Of a stretch of 64,000 nucleotides of DNA, positions 34,167 through 43,995 are shown one piece after another. Under the pieces are notes generated by a model. That model was not told the origin of the DNA. It made no database searches and saw nothing but the letters and a program-made list of their open reading frames with translations. The first letter of the stretch is position 1, and every line of letters begins with the position of its first letter. The DNA is from Dysgonomonadaceae bacterium PH5-43. Lineage in GTDB: Bacteria; Bacteroidota; Bacteroidia; Bacteroidales; Azobacteroidaceae. The stretch is taken from assembly GCA_029916745.1 (NCBI GenBank), contig JARXWK010000019.1, positions 1 through 64,000 on the forward strand, in the 5' to 3' direction. A program made the position numbers and the translations under genes.

Positions 34167-35296
34167 TATAATCTGTATTGAAGTTTAGGAATCATAGTCT
34201 GTTTCCACGACGAAAAATCGCCTTCGATAATATGTTTGCGAGCTTCCTTTACCAACCACAGGTAGAAAGCAAGATTATGAATCGACGCTATTTGAAGAGC
34301 CAATATCTCGTCTACCATAAAAAGATGACGTAGATAGGCTTTCGTATAAAGGGTGTCGACCACCGATGCTCCGTCGGCTTCGATAGGCGAGAAGTCGGCC
34401 TCCCATTTTTTGTTTCTCATATTCATAATTCCCTCCTTAGTAAACAGTTGTCCGTTGCGTCCGTTGCGAGTTGGCATAATACAGTCGAACATATCAACAC
34501 CTCGTTCTATCGCTTCGAGTAGGTTAGCCGGAGTGCCAACACCCATCAAATAGCGAGGTTTGTCTTTCGGAAGAATCTCGTTTACCACCTCAATCATTTC
34601 GTACATCTTGTCGGTAGGTTCGCCAACGGCTAATCCGCCGATAGCGTTTCCGTCGGCATTTTTATTTGCAACGTTTTCGGCAGCTTTTCTTCTCAAGTCG
34701 GGGTATACGCAGCCCTGAACAATAGGGAATAGGGCTTGTGTGTAGCCATATTTTCCCTCCGTAGAGTTGAAGCGGGCAAAGCATCGGTCGAGCCAACGCT
34801 CGGTGAGTTCTAACGATTTTTTAGCGTACGAATAATCGGCATCACCAGGGGTACATTCGTCGAATGCCATAATAATATCGGCTCCGATGCTTCTCTGTAT
34901 ATCCATCACCCGTTCGGGAGTAAAAAGGTGCTTCGAGCCGTCGATGTGCGAACGGAACTCGGCTCCTTCTTCCCTTAGTTTTCTGTTGGCAGAGAGCGAG
35001 AATACTTGAAATCCGCCGCTGTCGGTAAGTATCGGTTTGTCCCAACCGTTAAATTTGTGCAGTCCGCCAGCTTTTTCGAGTATCTCGATGCCCGGACGGA
35101 GATATAGGTGATAAGTATTTCCTAAGATGATTTCGGCTTTTATATCTTCCTTTAATTCGGTGAAGTGCACTGCCTTAACTGTGCCCTGCGTACCTACGGG
35201 CATAAATATAGGTGTTTCGATTGTGCCGTGGTCGGTAGTAATTTTACCTGCTCGGGCATTCGATAACTTGTCGGTATGTTGTAAATCAAATTTCAT
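34166..35296 (-). CDS. tgt: tRNA-guanine transglycosylase (queuosine synthesis)
   Basis: Tgt exchanges G34 of GUN tRNAs for preQ1. The 376 residues have ILTDSGGFQVFSLSANRK, IMAFDECTPGDADY, GGLAVGEPTDKMYEM and the nucleophile region GVDMFDCIMPTRNGRNGQLF. The C-terminal zinc site that usually reads CxCxxC...H is not present: the region DFSPIEADGASVVDTLYTKA has no cysteine, although IHNLAFY remains. I believe Bacteroidota relatives share this but could not check. A -7 element TATCTTTG lies at 35314-35307 on the minus strand. lptG follows by overlap. Confidence 0.94.
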   Translation of the reverse strand: MKFDLQHTDKLSNARAGKITTDHGTIETPIFMPVGTQGTVKAVHFTELKEDIKAEIILGNTYHLYLRPGIEILEKAGGLHKFNGWDKPILTDSGGFQVFSLSANRKLREEGAEFRSHIDGSKHLFTPERVMDIQRSIGADIIMAFDECTPGDADYSYAKKSLELTERWLDRCFARFNSTEGKYGYTQALFPIVQGCVYPDLRRKAAENVANKNADGNAIGGLAVGEPTDKMYEMIEVVNEILPKDKPRYLMGVGTPANLLEAIERGVDMFDCIMPTRNGRNGQLFTKEGIMNMRNKKWEADFSPIEADGASVVDTLYTKAYLRHLFMVDEILALQIASIHNLAFYLWLVKEARKHIIEGDFSSWKQTMIPKLQYRL

Positions 35297-35327
35297 AATG
35301 AGGGTGCAAAGATAATCTTTTTCCTTA

Positions 35328-35948
35328 TTATTTTACGATAGTTAAAACATAATCGTCGGTAACGAGGTAATCTACGGCGAACGATTGTTGCTTTTTGCTT
35401 CTTGTTTCTCTCGCCATAAATTTCGCCCATTGGTTTATTTTCGGCACAAAGGGTTGAATCTCTAGTTCTGATATGAAATTTATATCCTTGTAGTTGAGCC
35501 GTTTAAACAGAGACTCTTTGGCCGACCAGTGCAACAAGAGGTGTGTTACGGGGTTGCTGGTCGAGATGTTTTTCAGTTCTACGTCGCTCATAAATCTACT
35601 CTGTATATTTTTCACTCTCGTGGATATAAATTCTATGTCGATACCTACTTCGTGTTTTTTACTGAGTGCGACGGCTACGTAACCCTTTGTGTGGCTGATG
35701 CTTATGTTGTACGAATTGTCGTGTAGCAACGGTCTGCCGTTTTCGTTGTACGTTATTTTTTTATGTTCGCCCAGCAGCATATATATAAGGTAACGCACGG
35801 TTAGTTTTTCAACCCGCCGGGCTTCGCATTTAGTTTCTATATCAGCGAGATAGGCGTTGTTGCGGAGTATATCTATAAGCTCGTCCGACGAATGTTCGAT
35901 AGGCAACACGCCCACAATGCAATCGTCTATATTTTCTAACGTATTCAT
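35328..35948 (-). CDS. 4'-phosphopantetheinyl transferase superfamily protein
   Basis: The 206-residue, Sfp-like protein transfers phosphopantetheine from CoA to carrier proteins. It has ISISHTKGYVAVALS, the Mg-binding VGIDIEFIS and LLHWSAKESLFKRL (the WxxKE motif). The gene lies 31 bases upstream of tgt on the same strand and could be co-transcribed, but tgt has its own -7 box. Its -7 element TATCTTTG lies at 35977-35970 on the minus strand. Confidence 0.9.
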   Translation of the reverse strand: MNTLENIDDCIVGVLPIEHSSDELIDILRNNAYLADIETKCEARRVEKLTVRYLIYMLLGEHKKITYNENGRPLLHDNSYNISISHTKGYVAVALSKKHEVGIDIEFISTRVKNIQSRFMSDVELKNISTSNPVTHLLLHWSAKESLFKRLNYKDINFISELEIQPFVPKINQWAKFMARETRSKKQQSFAVDYLVTDDYVLTIVK

Positions 35949-36037
35949 TTAAAATAATGTGTGATTGCACAAAGATAGTATAAAAAAGTGGGAACGTAAA
36001 TTTACGTACGTATGAAAAAGAAAAATAGAGATGGTAA

Positions 36038-36326
36038 ATGCAAAGCTTCACTTAGGGTCTTCTCTCTACTAAGAGACCCCTTGTGTCTCTACTAAGAGAG
36101 GAGAGGTCTCTCTACTAAGAACGGCGGGGTGTCTTAAGTATAAAGACGGGGTGGTTCTACTAAGAGCTGCATCGGGTCTCTACTAAGAAACAGCTCGCCT
36201 ATCTACTAACAAAGGCGAGGGGTATCTAATAAGAAGCAACCGTCCTCTCTACTAAGAGCAACAAGGGAGTTCTCATAAGATGCGGAGAGAGAGTTCTATT
36301 AAGAGCAACTAAGTGCTTTGCAAGAG
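36038..36326 (-). repeat. 23-bp modular tandem array (core TTAGTAGA), copy 2, inverted
   Basis: The array begins with ATGCAAAGCTTCACTTAGGG (36038-36057), the exact inverse of 8351-8370. About eleven 23-bp units with core TCTACTAAGAG follow. Several variable parts match copy 1 in a different order or combination, for example CTGCATCGGGTC, GACGGGGTGGT and AAAGGCGAGGGGTA. Bases 36327-36640 upstream of the atp promoter are A/T-rich and I see nothing further in them. Confidence 0.8.
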
Positions 36327-36646
36327 AGATATAGCCGTCCATTTGTCCTGTCGCTCATTTTTACGCTATTCTCCGAGAGTTAAGAGATTGCAGATGGTTG
36401 CCTATTGTGGCAGTTTACTTACTCTCTTGCCTTCTCTCTCAAATTAAGTAAAGGGTCGATAATATCAAAATAATATAAAAAAGAGAAGTGTTGTGAAAAT
36501 AAGTAAGTAGAGAAAATGTTGAGAATTTGGGTGAAATAGAAAAAATACGCTTGGAAAACTAAAGTTATTCATCTAATTTTTGTCGGAAAAATTTAAGTAG
36601 CCAACCTTTAATGTTATGAATTAAATAAAATAATGTTAAACAGTGC

Positions 36647-36677
36647 TTGCTAATTGCGTAATAAGTATGTACATTTG
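36647..36677 (+). promoter_or_regulatory. Promoter of the ATP synthase operon
   Basis: TTG (36647-36649), 20 bases, TACATTTG (36670-36677), 26 bases before the atpD start. Confidence 0.65.
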
Positions 36678-36697
36678 CAAACGTTTAAAATAAATAA

Positions 36698-38209
<1,512 letters not shown>

Positions 38210-38219
38210 ATTAGAGTAT

Positions 38220-38453
38220 ATGAGATTAGAAATAATTTCTCCTGAAAAGATAATATATATAGGTGAGGCAGAAATGGTTAGCTTGCCCGGTTTGAAGGGA
38301 AGCTTTACTATACTTGAACGTCACGCTCCTATTATTTCTTCTTTATCTAAAGGGAAGGTGGTTTATCGTAAAGACGCTCAAGAGTATTCTTGCGAGATAA
38401 ATGGAGGATTTATAGAGATGAAAGATAATAAAATAACTGTCTGTGTAGAGTAA
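38220..38453 (+). CDS. atpC: ATP synthase F1 subunit epsilon (short form)
   Basis: The 77 residues contain only the N-terminal beta-sandwich (EAEMVSLPGLKGSFTILERH, then APIISSLSKG). The C-terminal helical hairpin found in E. coli epsilon, which inhibits ATP hydrolysis, is absent, as in related phyla (recalled). It lies 10 bases after atpD. Its stop overlaps the next start (TAATG). Confidence 0.93.
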   Translation: MRLEIISPEKIIYIGEAEMVSLPGLKGSFTILERHAPIISSLSKGKVVYRKDAQEYSCEINGGFIEMKDNKITVCVE

Positions 38454-38881
38454 TGAACAAGCTTAAGCAACATAGCAAGATAAAGGATTCGCTGATTTAT
38501 CTTACATTGATAACAGTATTCTTGTATTCGTTGATAACGGTTTATTGGAGTCATATATTTATAGACAAGTCGTTGCTTTATTGGTCTTTAGGCGTTATAA
38601 CTTTCTTTTTTCTCTACGAAACATTTTCAATCGTATTTGTTAATAAACAGGCTAAGATAGCTAAACCGAAGCAAATGGTTGCTGTATATATGATGTTGAA
38701 GGGACTAAAATTATTTGTGTTTCTAGGAACTTTAGTAATTTATATGCTGGCAATAAAGATAGAAGCAAAACGCTTTGTGTTAGTGTCTGTGGCAATTTAT
38801 TTTATTTACTTATTATTAGATACCTTGTTTCTGTCGTGGGTTGAAAAAGGTATTAAAACAGAAAAAACGGAAGATAAATGA
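38453..38881 (+). CDS. Four-helix membrane protein in the AtpI position
   Basis: The 142-residue protein has four hydrophobic segments (SLIYLTLITVFLYSLITVYW, LYWSLGVITFFFLYE, GLKLFVFLGTLVIYML, FVLVSVAIYFIYLLLDTLFL). It sits between atpC and atpB, with overlaps on both sides. The position fits AtpI, which helps assemble the c-ring or Fo, but I see no sequence match to AtpI and make no firm assignment. Confidence 0.7.
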   Translation: MNKLKQHSKIKDSLIYLTLITVFLYSLITVYWSHIFIDKSLLYWSLGVITFFFLYETFSIVFVNKQAKIAKPKQMVAVYMMLKGLKLFVFLGTLVIYMLAIKIEAKRFVLVSVAIYFIYLLLDTLFLSWVEKGIKTEKTEDK

Positions 38882-39957
38882 TTACTCGTGTAAAATATAT
38901 ATTAATTCTTGTTTTGTTCTCTATGTCTGCGTGTTTTACAGCTAATGCAGCACACGAAGAGGGAGAAAATATAAATGTAAGAGAGCTAATTCTCGACCAC
39001 GTCGGAGATAGTTATGATTGGCATATGGCAACTATTGGAGATAAGCATATCTCTATTCCTTTACCTGTTATTGTAAAGGGAAAAGACTCAGGTTGGCACG
39101 TGTTTATGTCGTCTAAGTTTCATCACGGACACGATTCTTATATGGGTTTCTCTATAGCGCAAGAAGGCGATTATAAAGGCAAAATAGTCGAAACATTAGA
39201 CTCTGGAGAAGTGGTAAGACCTTGGGATATTTCATTAACAAAGAATGCGGCATCGTTGCTTATGAGTAGCATCGTTTTGGTTGTAATATTAATGATGTGT
39301 GCCAGATGGTATAAAAAGAGAGAGAATAGTCCGGAAGAAATCTCCCCCAAGGGATTTATTGCCTTTGTAGAGTTAGTAATAATGAGTGTGGTAGACGGCG
39401 TAATAAAACCGTGTATAGGTAAAAATTATAAAAGATATACACCTTATTTGTTAACTGTGTTCTTCTTTATAATATTCAATAACCTATTAGGTTTAATCCC
39501 AATATTCCCAGGAGGAGCAAACGTAACGGGTAATATTGCTGTAACTTCGGTTCTTGCCTTATTCACTTTTGTAATAGTAAATATATTTGGTTCAAGAGAA
39601 TATTGGAAAGAAATATTTTGGCCAGAGGTTCCCGCTTGGTTGAAATTGCCTATCCCTATTATGCCAGCAATAGAATTGGTAGGAGTTTTCACAAAGCCTT
39701 TCGCATTGATGATTCGTTTGTTTGCTAATATTCTAGCAGGACACGCTATAGTTTTAGGACTTACGTGTATGATTTTTCTTACTGTTAGCTTAGGAACTAC
39801 AATGAATACAGTTATGACAGGTCTTTCGGTTGTGATGACGGTATTTATTGATTTTATAGAATTATTGGTCGCATACATTCAAGCTTATGTGTTTACTATG
39901 CTTTCGTCTGTATTTATAGGTTTATCGCAAGTAGAACCACATCATCATAAAGATTGA
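38878..39957 (+). CDS. atpB: ATP synthase Fo subunit a
   Basis: The 359 residues include a cleavable-looking N-terminal signal (ILILVLFSMSACFTANA) and a periplasmic extension of about 110 residues, as in other Bacteroidota. The conserved proton-channel helix follows: FALMIRLFANILAGHAIVLG, with the essential arginine, and FIELLVAYIQAYVFTML. It starts inside the stop of the preceding gene (ATGA). Confidence 0.96.
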   Translation: MITRVKYILILVLFSMSACFTANAAHEEGENINVRELILDHVGDSYDWHMATIGDKHISIPLPVIVKGKDSGWHVFMSSKFHHGHDSYMGFSIAQEGDYKGKIVETLDSGEVVRPWDISLTKNAASLLMSSIVLVVILMMCARWYKKRENSPEEISPKGFIAFVELVIMSVVDGVIKPCIGKNYKRYTPYLLTVFFFIIFNNLLGLIPIFPGGANVTGNIAVTSVLALFTFVIVNIFGSREYWKEIFWPEVPAWLKLPIPIMPAIELVGVFTKPFALMIRLFANILAGHAIVLGLTCMIFLTVSLGTTMNTVMTGLSVVMTVFIDFIELLVAYIQAYVFTMLSSVFIGLSQVEPHHHKD

Positions 39958-39981
39958 GATTAAAAATAAATAAACAATTAA

Positions 39982-40236
<255 letters not shown>

Positions 40237-40313
40237 TCAATTACGAAATATATTGATGTGTTAATGTGCTTTTAATTAAGCATATTAACCATCAATACAT
40301 AAAAATCATTTTT

Positions 40314-40808
40314 ATGTCATTATTAACACCTGATTTTGGTTTATTCTTTTGGATGCTTTTATCTTTTGGGATAGTGTTCTTTGTTTTGGCAATGTTCGGT
40401 TTCCCAGTTATAGTTAAAATGGTTGACAAACGTAAAGAATTTATAGATAATTCTTTAGAGTCGGCAAAACAAGCTAACGAGAGATTGAAAGGTATAAAGG
40501 AAGAAAGCGAAAAGATTTTATCTGACGCTCACTTAGAGCAAGCTCGTATTTTACGAGAAGCTAACGAGGTTAGATTACAAATTATAAGTGAAGCAAAGGA
40601 TCAAGCTCATATAGAGGCTAACAAAATTATCGAAGAAGCTAATCAAAGTATTCAAAAGGAAAAAGAAATTGCAATGAGAGATGTTCATAATCAGATTGCA
40701 GTTTTATCTATTGATATTGCAGAAAAAATTCTTCGTAAGAATTTGGATAATAAGTCAGCTCAAATGGAATTGGTTGATAAATTAATTGACGAAGCTCAAA
40801 AGAATTAA
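40314..40808 (+). CDS. atpF: ATP synthase Fo subunit b
   Basis: The peripheral stalk subunit has one N-terminal membrane helix (FGLFFWMLLSFGIVFFVLAM) and a long charged coiled coil. The frame runs back to 40266, but the extra 16 residues are unlike the family. The ATG at 40314 gives MSLLTPDFGLFFW and 164 residues, so I use it. Nine bases separate it from atpH. Confidence 0.95.
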   Translation: MSLLTPDFGLFFWMLLSFGIVFFVLAMFGFPVIVKMVDKRKEFIDNSLESAKQANERLKGIKEESEKILSDAHLEQARILREANEVRLQIISEAKDQAHIEANKIIEEANQSIQKEKEIAMRDVHNQIAVLSIDIAEKILRKNLDNKSAQMELVDKLIDEAQKN

Positions 40809-40816
40809 TAGAGGAT

Positions 40817-41353
40817 ATGAATTTAGGAATAATTGCTACCAGATATGCACGTGCAATATATGAATATGCGGCAGTGAACAGTTGTGAAACTGCCATATAC
40901 AAAGAAATGAATGTGCTTAATCAGAATTTTGAAAAGTTTCCTAATCTACAAAAGGCATTAATAGATCCTACCGTTACAAACGATAAAAAAATAAAATTGC
41001 TTTTAACGGCTTGTGGTATTAAAATTAATCCCGTTTTGGAGAAGTCTATCGCAATGATAGTTGAAAACGGAAGAGCTGATTATATGGCAAATATAGCTTT
41101 AAAGTATGTCGAATTATACAGAAAAGCTAAGAGCATTACAATAGTTTCTCTTACTACAGTTGATACATCTGGAGAGGAAATAGAAAAAGCTCTTTTAGAT
41201 ATTATTCCTAAAAAAGAAAACGATACTATTGAGTTTCATACAAAAGACGATTCTTCTATAATAGGAGGATTTGTATTAGAGATTGGAGATAAACGTATGG
41301 ACGCAAGCGTTAAAACTCAATTGAATCAATTAAAATTAGATTTAACAGATTAA
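40817..41353 (+). CDS. atpH: ATP synthase F1 subunit delta
   Basis: The 178 residues of the OSCP/delta family start GIIATRYARAIYEYAAVN. The C-terminal sandwich is SIIGGFVLEIGDKRMDASVK. It links F1 to the b stalk. It lies nine bases before atpA. Confidence 0.95.
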   Translation: MNLGIIATRYARAIYEYAAVNSCETAIYKEMNVLNQNFEKFPNLQKALIDPTVTNDKKIKLLLTACGIKINPVLEKSIAMIVENGRADYMANIALKYVELYRKAKSITIVSLTTVDTSGEEIEKALLDIIPKKENDTIEFHTKDDSSIIGGFVLEIGDKRMDASVKTQLNQLKLDLTD

Positions 41354-41362
41354 GAAAACGAT

Positions 41363-42940
41363 ATGGCAGACATAAAAGCAAGTGAAGTTTCGGAAGTATT
41401 AAAAATGCAATTAGAAGGCATTGATACTCGTGTAGAGTTTGCTGAAGTAGGAAAAGTATTGCAAGTTAGCGATGGTGTAGTTCGTATTTTTGGATTAAGT
41501 AATGCCGAAGCAGGAGAATTACTTCAATTCGATAATGGAGATATGGCCGTTGTGATGAACTTAGAAGAAGATAATGTTGGTGCCGTGCTTTTTGGTCCTA
41601 CAGATAATATTAGAGAAGGAGATACGGTTAAGAGAACTAAACGTATAGCTTCTGTATCTATGGGAGAAGAAATGTTGGGTCGTGTAGTTAATCCTTTGGG
41701 ACAACCAATAGATGGTAAAGGTCCAATAGGTGGAGAACTTATCGATATGCCTTTAGAAAGAAAAGCACCAGGAGTAATATATCGCCAACCTGTAAACGAA
41801 CCTCTTCAAACAGGGATAAAAGCTATTGATGCTATGATTCCTATAGGTAGAGGACAACGCGAACTTATTATTGGAGACCGTCAGACTGGCAAGTCTGCTA
41901 TTGGTATTGATACTATTATTAATCAAAAAGCTAATTATGATGCTGGTGATCCTGTGTATTGTATATATGTAGCTATCGGACAAAAAGGTTCAACTGTAGC
42001 CAATATAGTTAATACACTTAAAGAACACGGTGCTATGGACTATACTATAATAGTTTCGGCTACCGCTTCTGATCCTGCGGCTTTACAGTTTTACGCTCCT
42101 TTTGCTGGAGCTGCTATTGGTGAATATTTCAGAGATACCGGTCGTCACGCTTTAGTTATTTATGATGATTTATCTAAACAGGCTGTTGCGTATCGTGAGG
42201 TTTCTTTGATTTTACGTCGTCCTTCAGGACGTGAAGCTTATCCAGGAGATATATTCTATCTTCACTCTCGTTTGTTAGAAAGAGCCGCAAAAATTATTAA
42301 GAATGATAAAGTAGCTGCTGAGATGAACGACCTTCCTGATAATTTGAAAGATAAAATAAAAGGCGGAGGTTCACTTACTGCCTTACCTATAATAGAAACT
42401 CAAGCTGGAGACGTTTCAGCATACATTCCTACCAATGTTATTTCTATTACTGACGGACAAATATTCCTTGAAACAGGTTTGTTTAATGCAGGTATTCGTC
42501 CTGCTGTTAATGTTGGTATCTCTGTTTCTCGTGTTGGAGGTAATGCTCAAGTAAAGGCAATGAAAAAAGTAGCTGGTACGCTTAAAACCGACCAAGCTCA
42601 ATTTAGAGAGTTAGAGGCTTTCTCTAAATTCGGTGGAGATATGGACGCTGTAACTCGTGCTACTCTTGATAAAGGACGTAAAAATTCGCAACTATTGATT
42701 CAACCTCAGTATGCTCCTGTTCCTGTGGAAAAAGAAATTGCTATTATATATGTAGGTACTCAAGGCTTGCTTTCTAATGTTCCTTTGGAAAAAGTGCGAG
42801 AATTTGAAACTGCATTCTTAGATATTTTGGAAACAAAACATAAAGAAGATATATTGAGCGTTCTTAAAGCAGGAATACTAAACGAAGAGGTAGAAAATAA
42901 ACTTAAAGAAGTAGCAATTAGCGTAGCGAAAAACTACTAA
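41363..42940 (+). CDS. atpA: ATP synthase F1 subunit alpha
   Basis: The non-catalytic nucleotide-binding subunit of F1 has 525 residues. The P-loop is [16 protein letters not shown], followed by [15 protein letters not shown] and [20 protein letters not shown] with the arginine finger region. It is followed by an intercistronic hairpin before atpG. Confidence 0.98.
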   Translation: MADIKASEVSEVLKMQLEGIDTRVEFAEVGKVLQVSDGVVRIFGLSNAEAGELLQFDNGDMAVVMNLEEDNVGAVLFGPTDNIREGDTVKRTKRIASVSMGEEMLGRVVNPLGQPIDGKGPIGGELIDMPLERKAPGVIYRQPVNEPLQTGIKAIDAMIPIGRGQRELIIGDRQTGKSAIGIDTIINQKANYDAGDPVYCIYVAIGQKGSTVANIVNTLKEHGAMDYTIIVSATASDPAALQFYAPFAGAAIGEYFRDTGRHALVIYDDLSKQAVAYREVSLILRRPSGREAYPGDIFYLHSRLLERAAKIIKNDKVAAEMNDLPDNLKDKIKGGGSLTALPIIETQAGDVSAYIPTNVISITDGQIFLETGLFNAGIRPAVNVGISVSRVGGNAQVKAMKKVAGTLKTDQAQFRELEAFSKFGGDMDAVTRATLDKGRKNSQLLIQPQYAPVPVEKEIAIIYVGTQGLLSNVPLEKVREFETAFLDILETKHKEDILSVLKAGILNEEVENKLKEVAISVAKNY

Positions 42941-43052
42941 AAAGATAAAAGTTAAAAACTAAAAGATAAAAGTTGGCGCAAAGCGTATACAAAAGACAAT
43001 GTGTTAACTTTTATCTTTCAACTTTTGGTTTTTAGCTTTCACTTTTAACTCT
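42941..43052 (+). repeat. Intercistronic palindrome between atpA and atpG, repeat family C
   Basis: AAAGATAAAAGTT (42962-42974) pairs perfectly with 43006-43018, and outer arms (AAAGATAAAAGTTAAAAACT and GGTTTTTAGCTTTCAC) extend the pairing imperfectly. The loop has GGCGCAAAGCG, a word shared with the repeats at 8.4 and 14.88 kb. In the mRNA this would be a hairpin just ahead of atpG. Confidence 0.8.
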
Positions 43053-43065
43053 TAAATTAAAAAAC

Positions 43066-43944
43066 GTGGCTTCATTAAAAGAAATAAAAGGTAGAATAAC
43101 ATCAGTTAAATCGACACAGAAGATAACGTCGGCAATGAAAATGGTAGCTTCCGCTAAATTGCGTAAAGCACAGTACCAAATAGAAAGATTTTTACCTTAC
43201 CAAGGTAAATTAAATGAAATATTAAGTTCTTTCTTGTCTTCAACAACTGATTTTGATTCTAATTTGGCAGAAGAAAGAGAAGTTAATAGATTAGCCATTG
43301 TAGTGGTTTCTTCTAACTCAAGTTTATGTGGAGCATTTAATGCCAATGTAATCAAACTTCTTAATGATACTCTCAACAAATATAAGGGTTTAAGTTGCGA
43401 AAATATAGAAATTTATGCAATAGGAAAGAAGGTGGAAGATTATGTAAATAAACTAACTCTTCCTTTCGTAGTTAAAGGTGGCTATATTGATTTAATGGAT
43501 AAGCCAAATTTTGATGAAGCTAAACAAATTGCCAACGAACTCGTAGAAAGATTTTCAAAGTCTGAGATTGATAGGGTGGAACTTATCTATAATCATTTTA
43601 AGAGTAATGCAGTCCAAATTCCTACTGACGAACAGTATCTTCCTATTGATTTAACCATACAAACAAACAATGTAACGCCAGTTAATGCCGATTATATTGT
43701 TGAACCAGACAAAGAAACTGTATTACATTCTTTAATACCTAAATCGTTATACAGTAAACTATATGCAGTTATATTAGACTCGGCAGCTGCCGAACACGCT
43801 GCGCGAGTAATGGCTATGCAAATAGCGACCGACAATGCTGACGATTTACTTGAAGAATTAACAATTCAATTTAATAAACAGCGTCAACAAGCTATTACAA
43901 ACGAACTCTTAGATATATTGGGAGGTTCTGAAGCTCTTAAATAA
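43066..43944 (+). CDS. atpG: ATP synthase F1 subunit gamma
   Basis: The central rotor shaft has 292 residues. It begins with GTG, giving (M)ASLKEIKGRITSVKSTQKI, and has TSAMKMVASAKLRKAQ. The C-terminal helix is EHAARVMAMQIATDNADDLL. No ATG alternative fits better. It ends the operon, 125 bases after atpA, and no clear terminator follows. Confidence 0.97.
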   Translation: MASLKEIKGRITSVKSTQKITSAMKMVASAKLRKAQYQIERFLPYQGKLNEILSSFLSSTTDFDSNLAEEREVNRLAIVVVSSNSSLCGAFNANVIKLLNDTLNKYKGLSCENIEIYAIGKKVEDYVNKLTLPFVVKGGYIDLMDKPNFDEAKQIANELVERFSKSEIDRVELIYNHFKSNAVQIPTDEQYLPIDLTIQTNNVTPVNADYIVEPDKETVLHSLIPKSLYSKLYAVILDSAAAEHAARVMAMQIATDNADDLLEELTIQFNKQRQQAITNELLDILGGSEALK

Positions 43945-43995
43945 GAGTTTTGTCTATTAGATTAGACTTTTTATTATTAAACTAAATTCATTTAT

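Noticed and set aside
39444-39878. 144-codon minus-strand ORF
   Set aside because: It is the shadow of atpB membrane helices; no promoter or ribosome site supports it.
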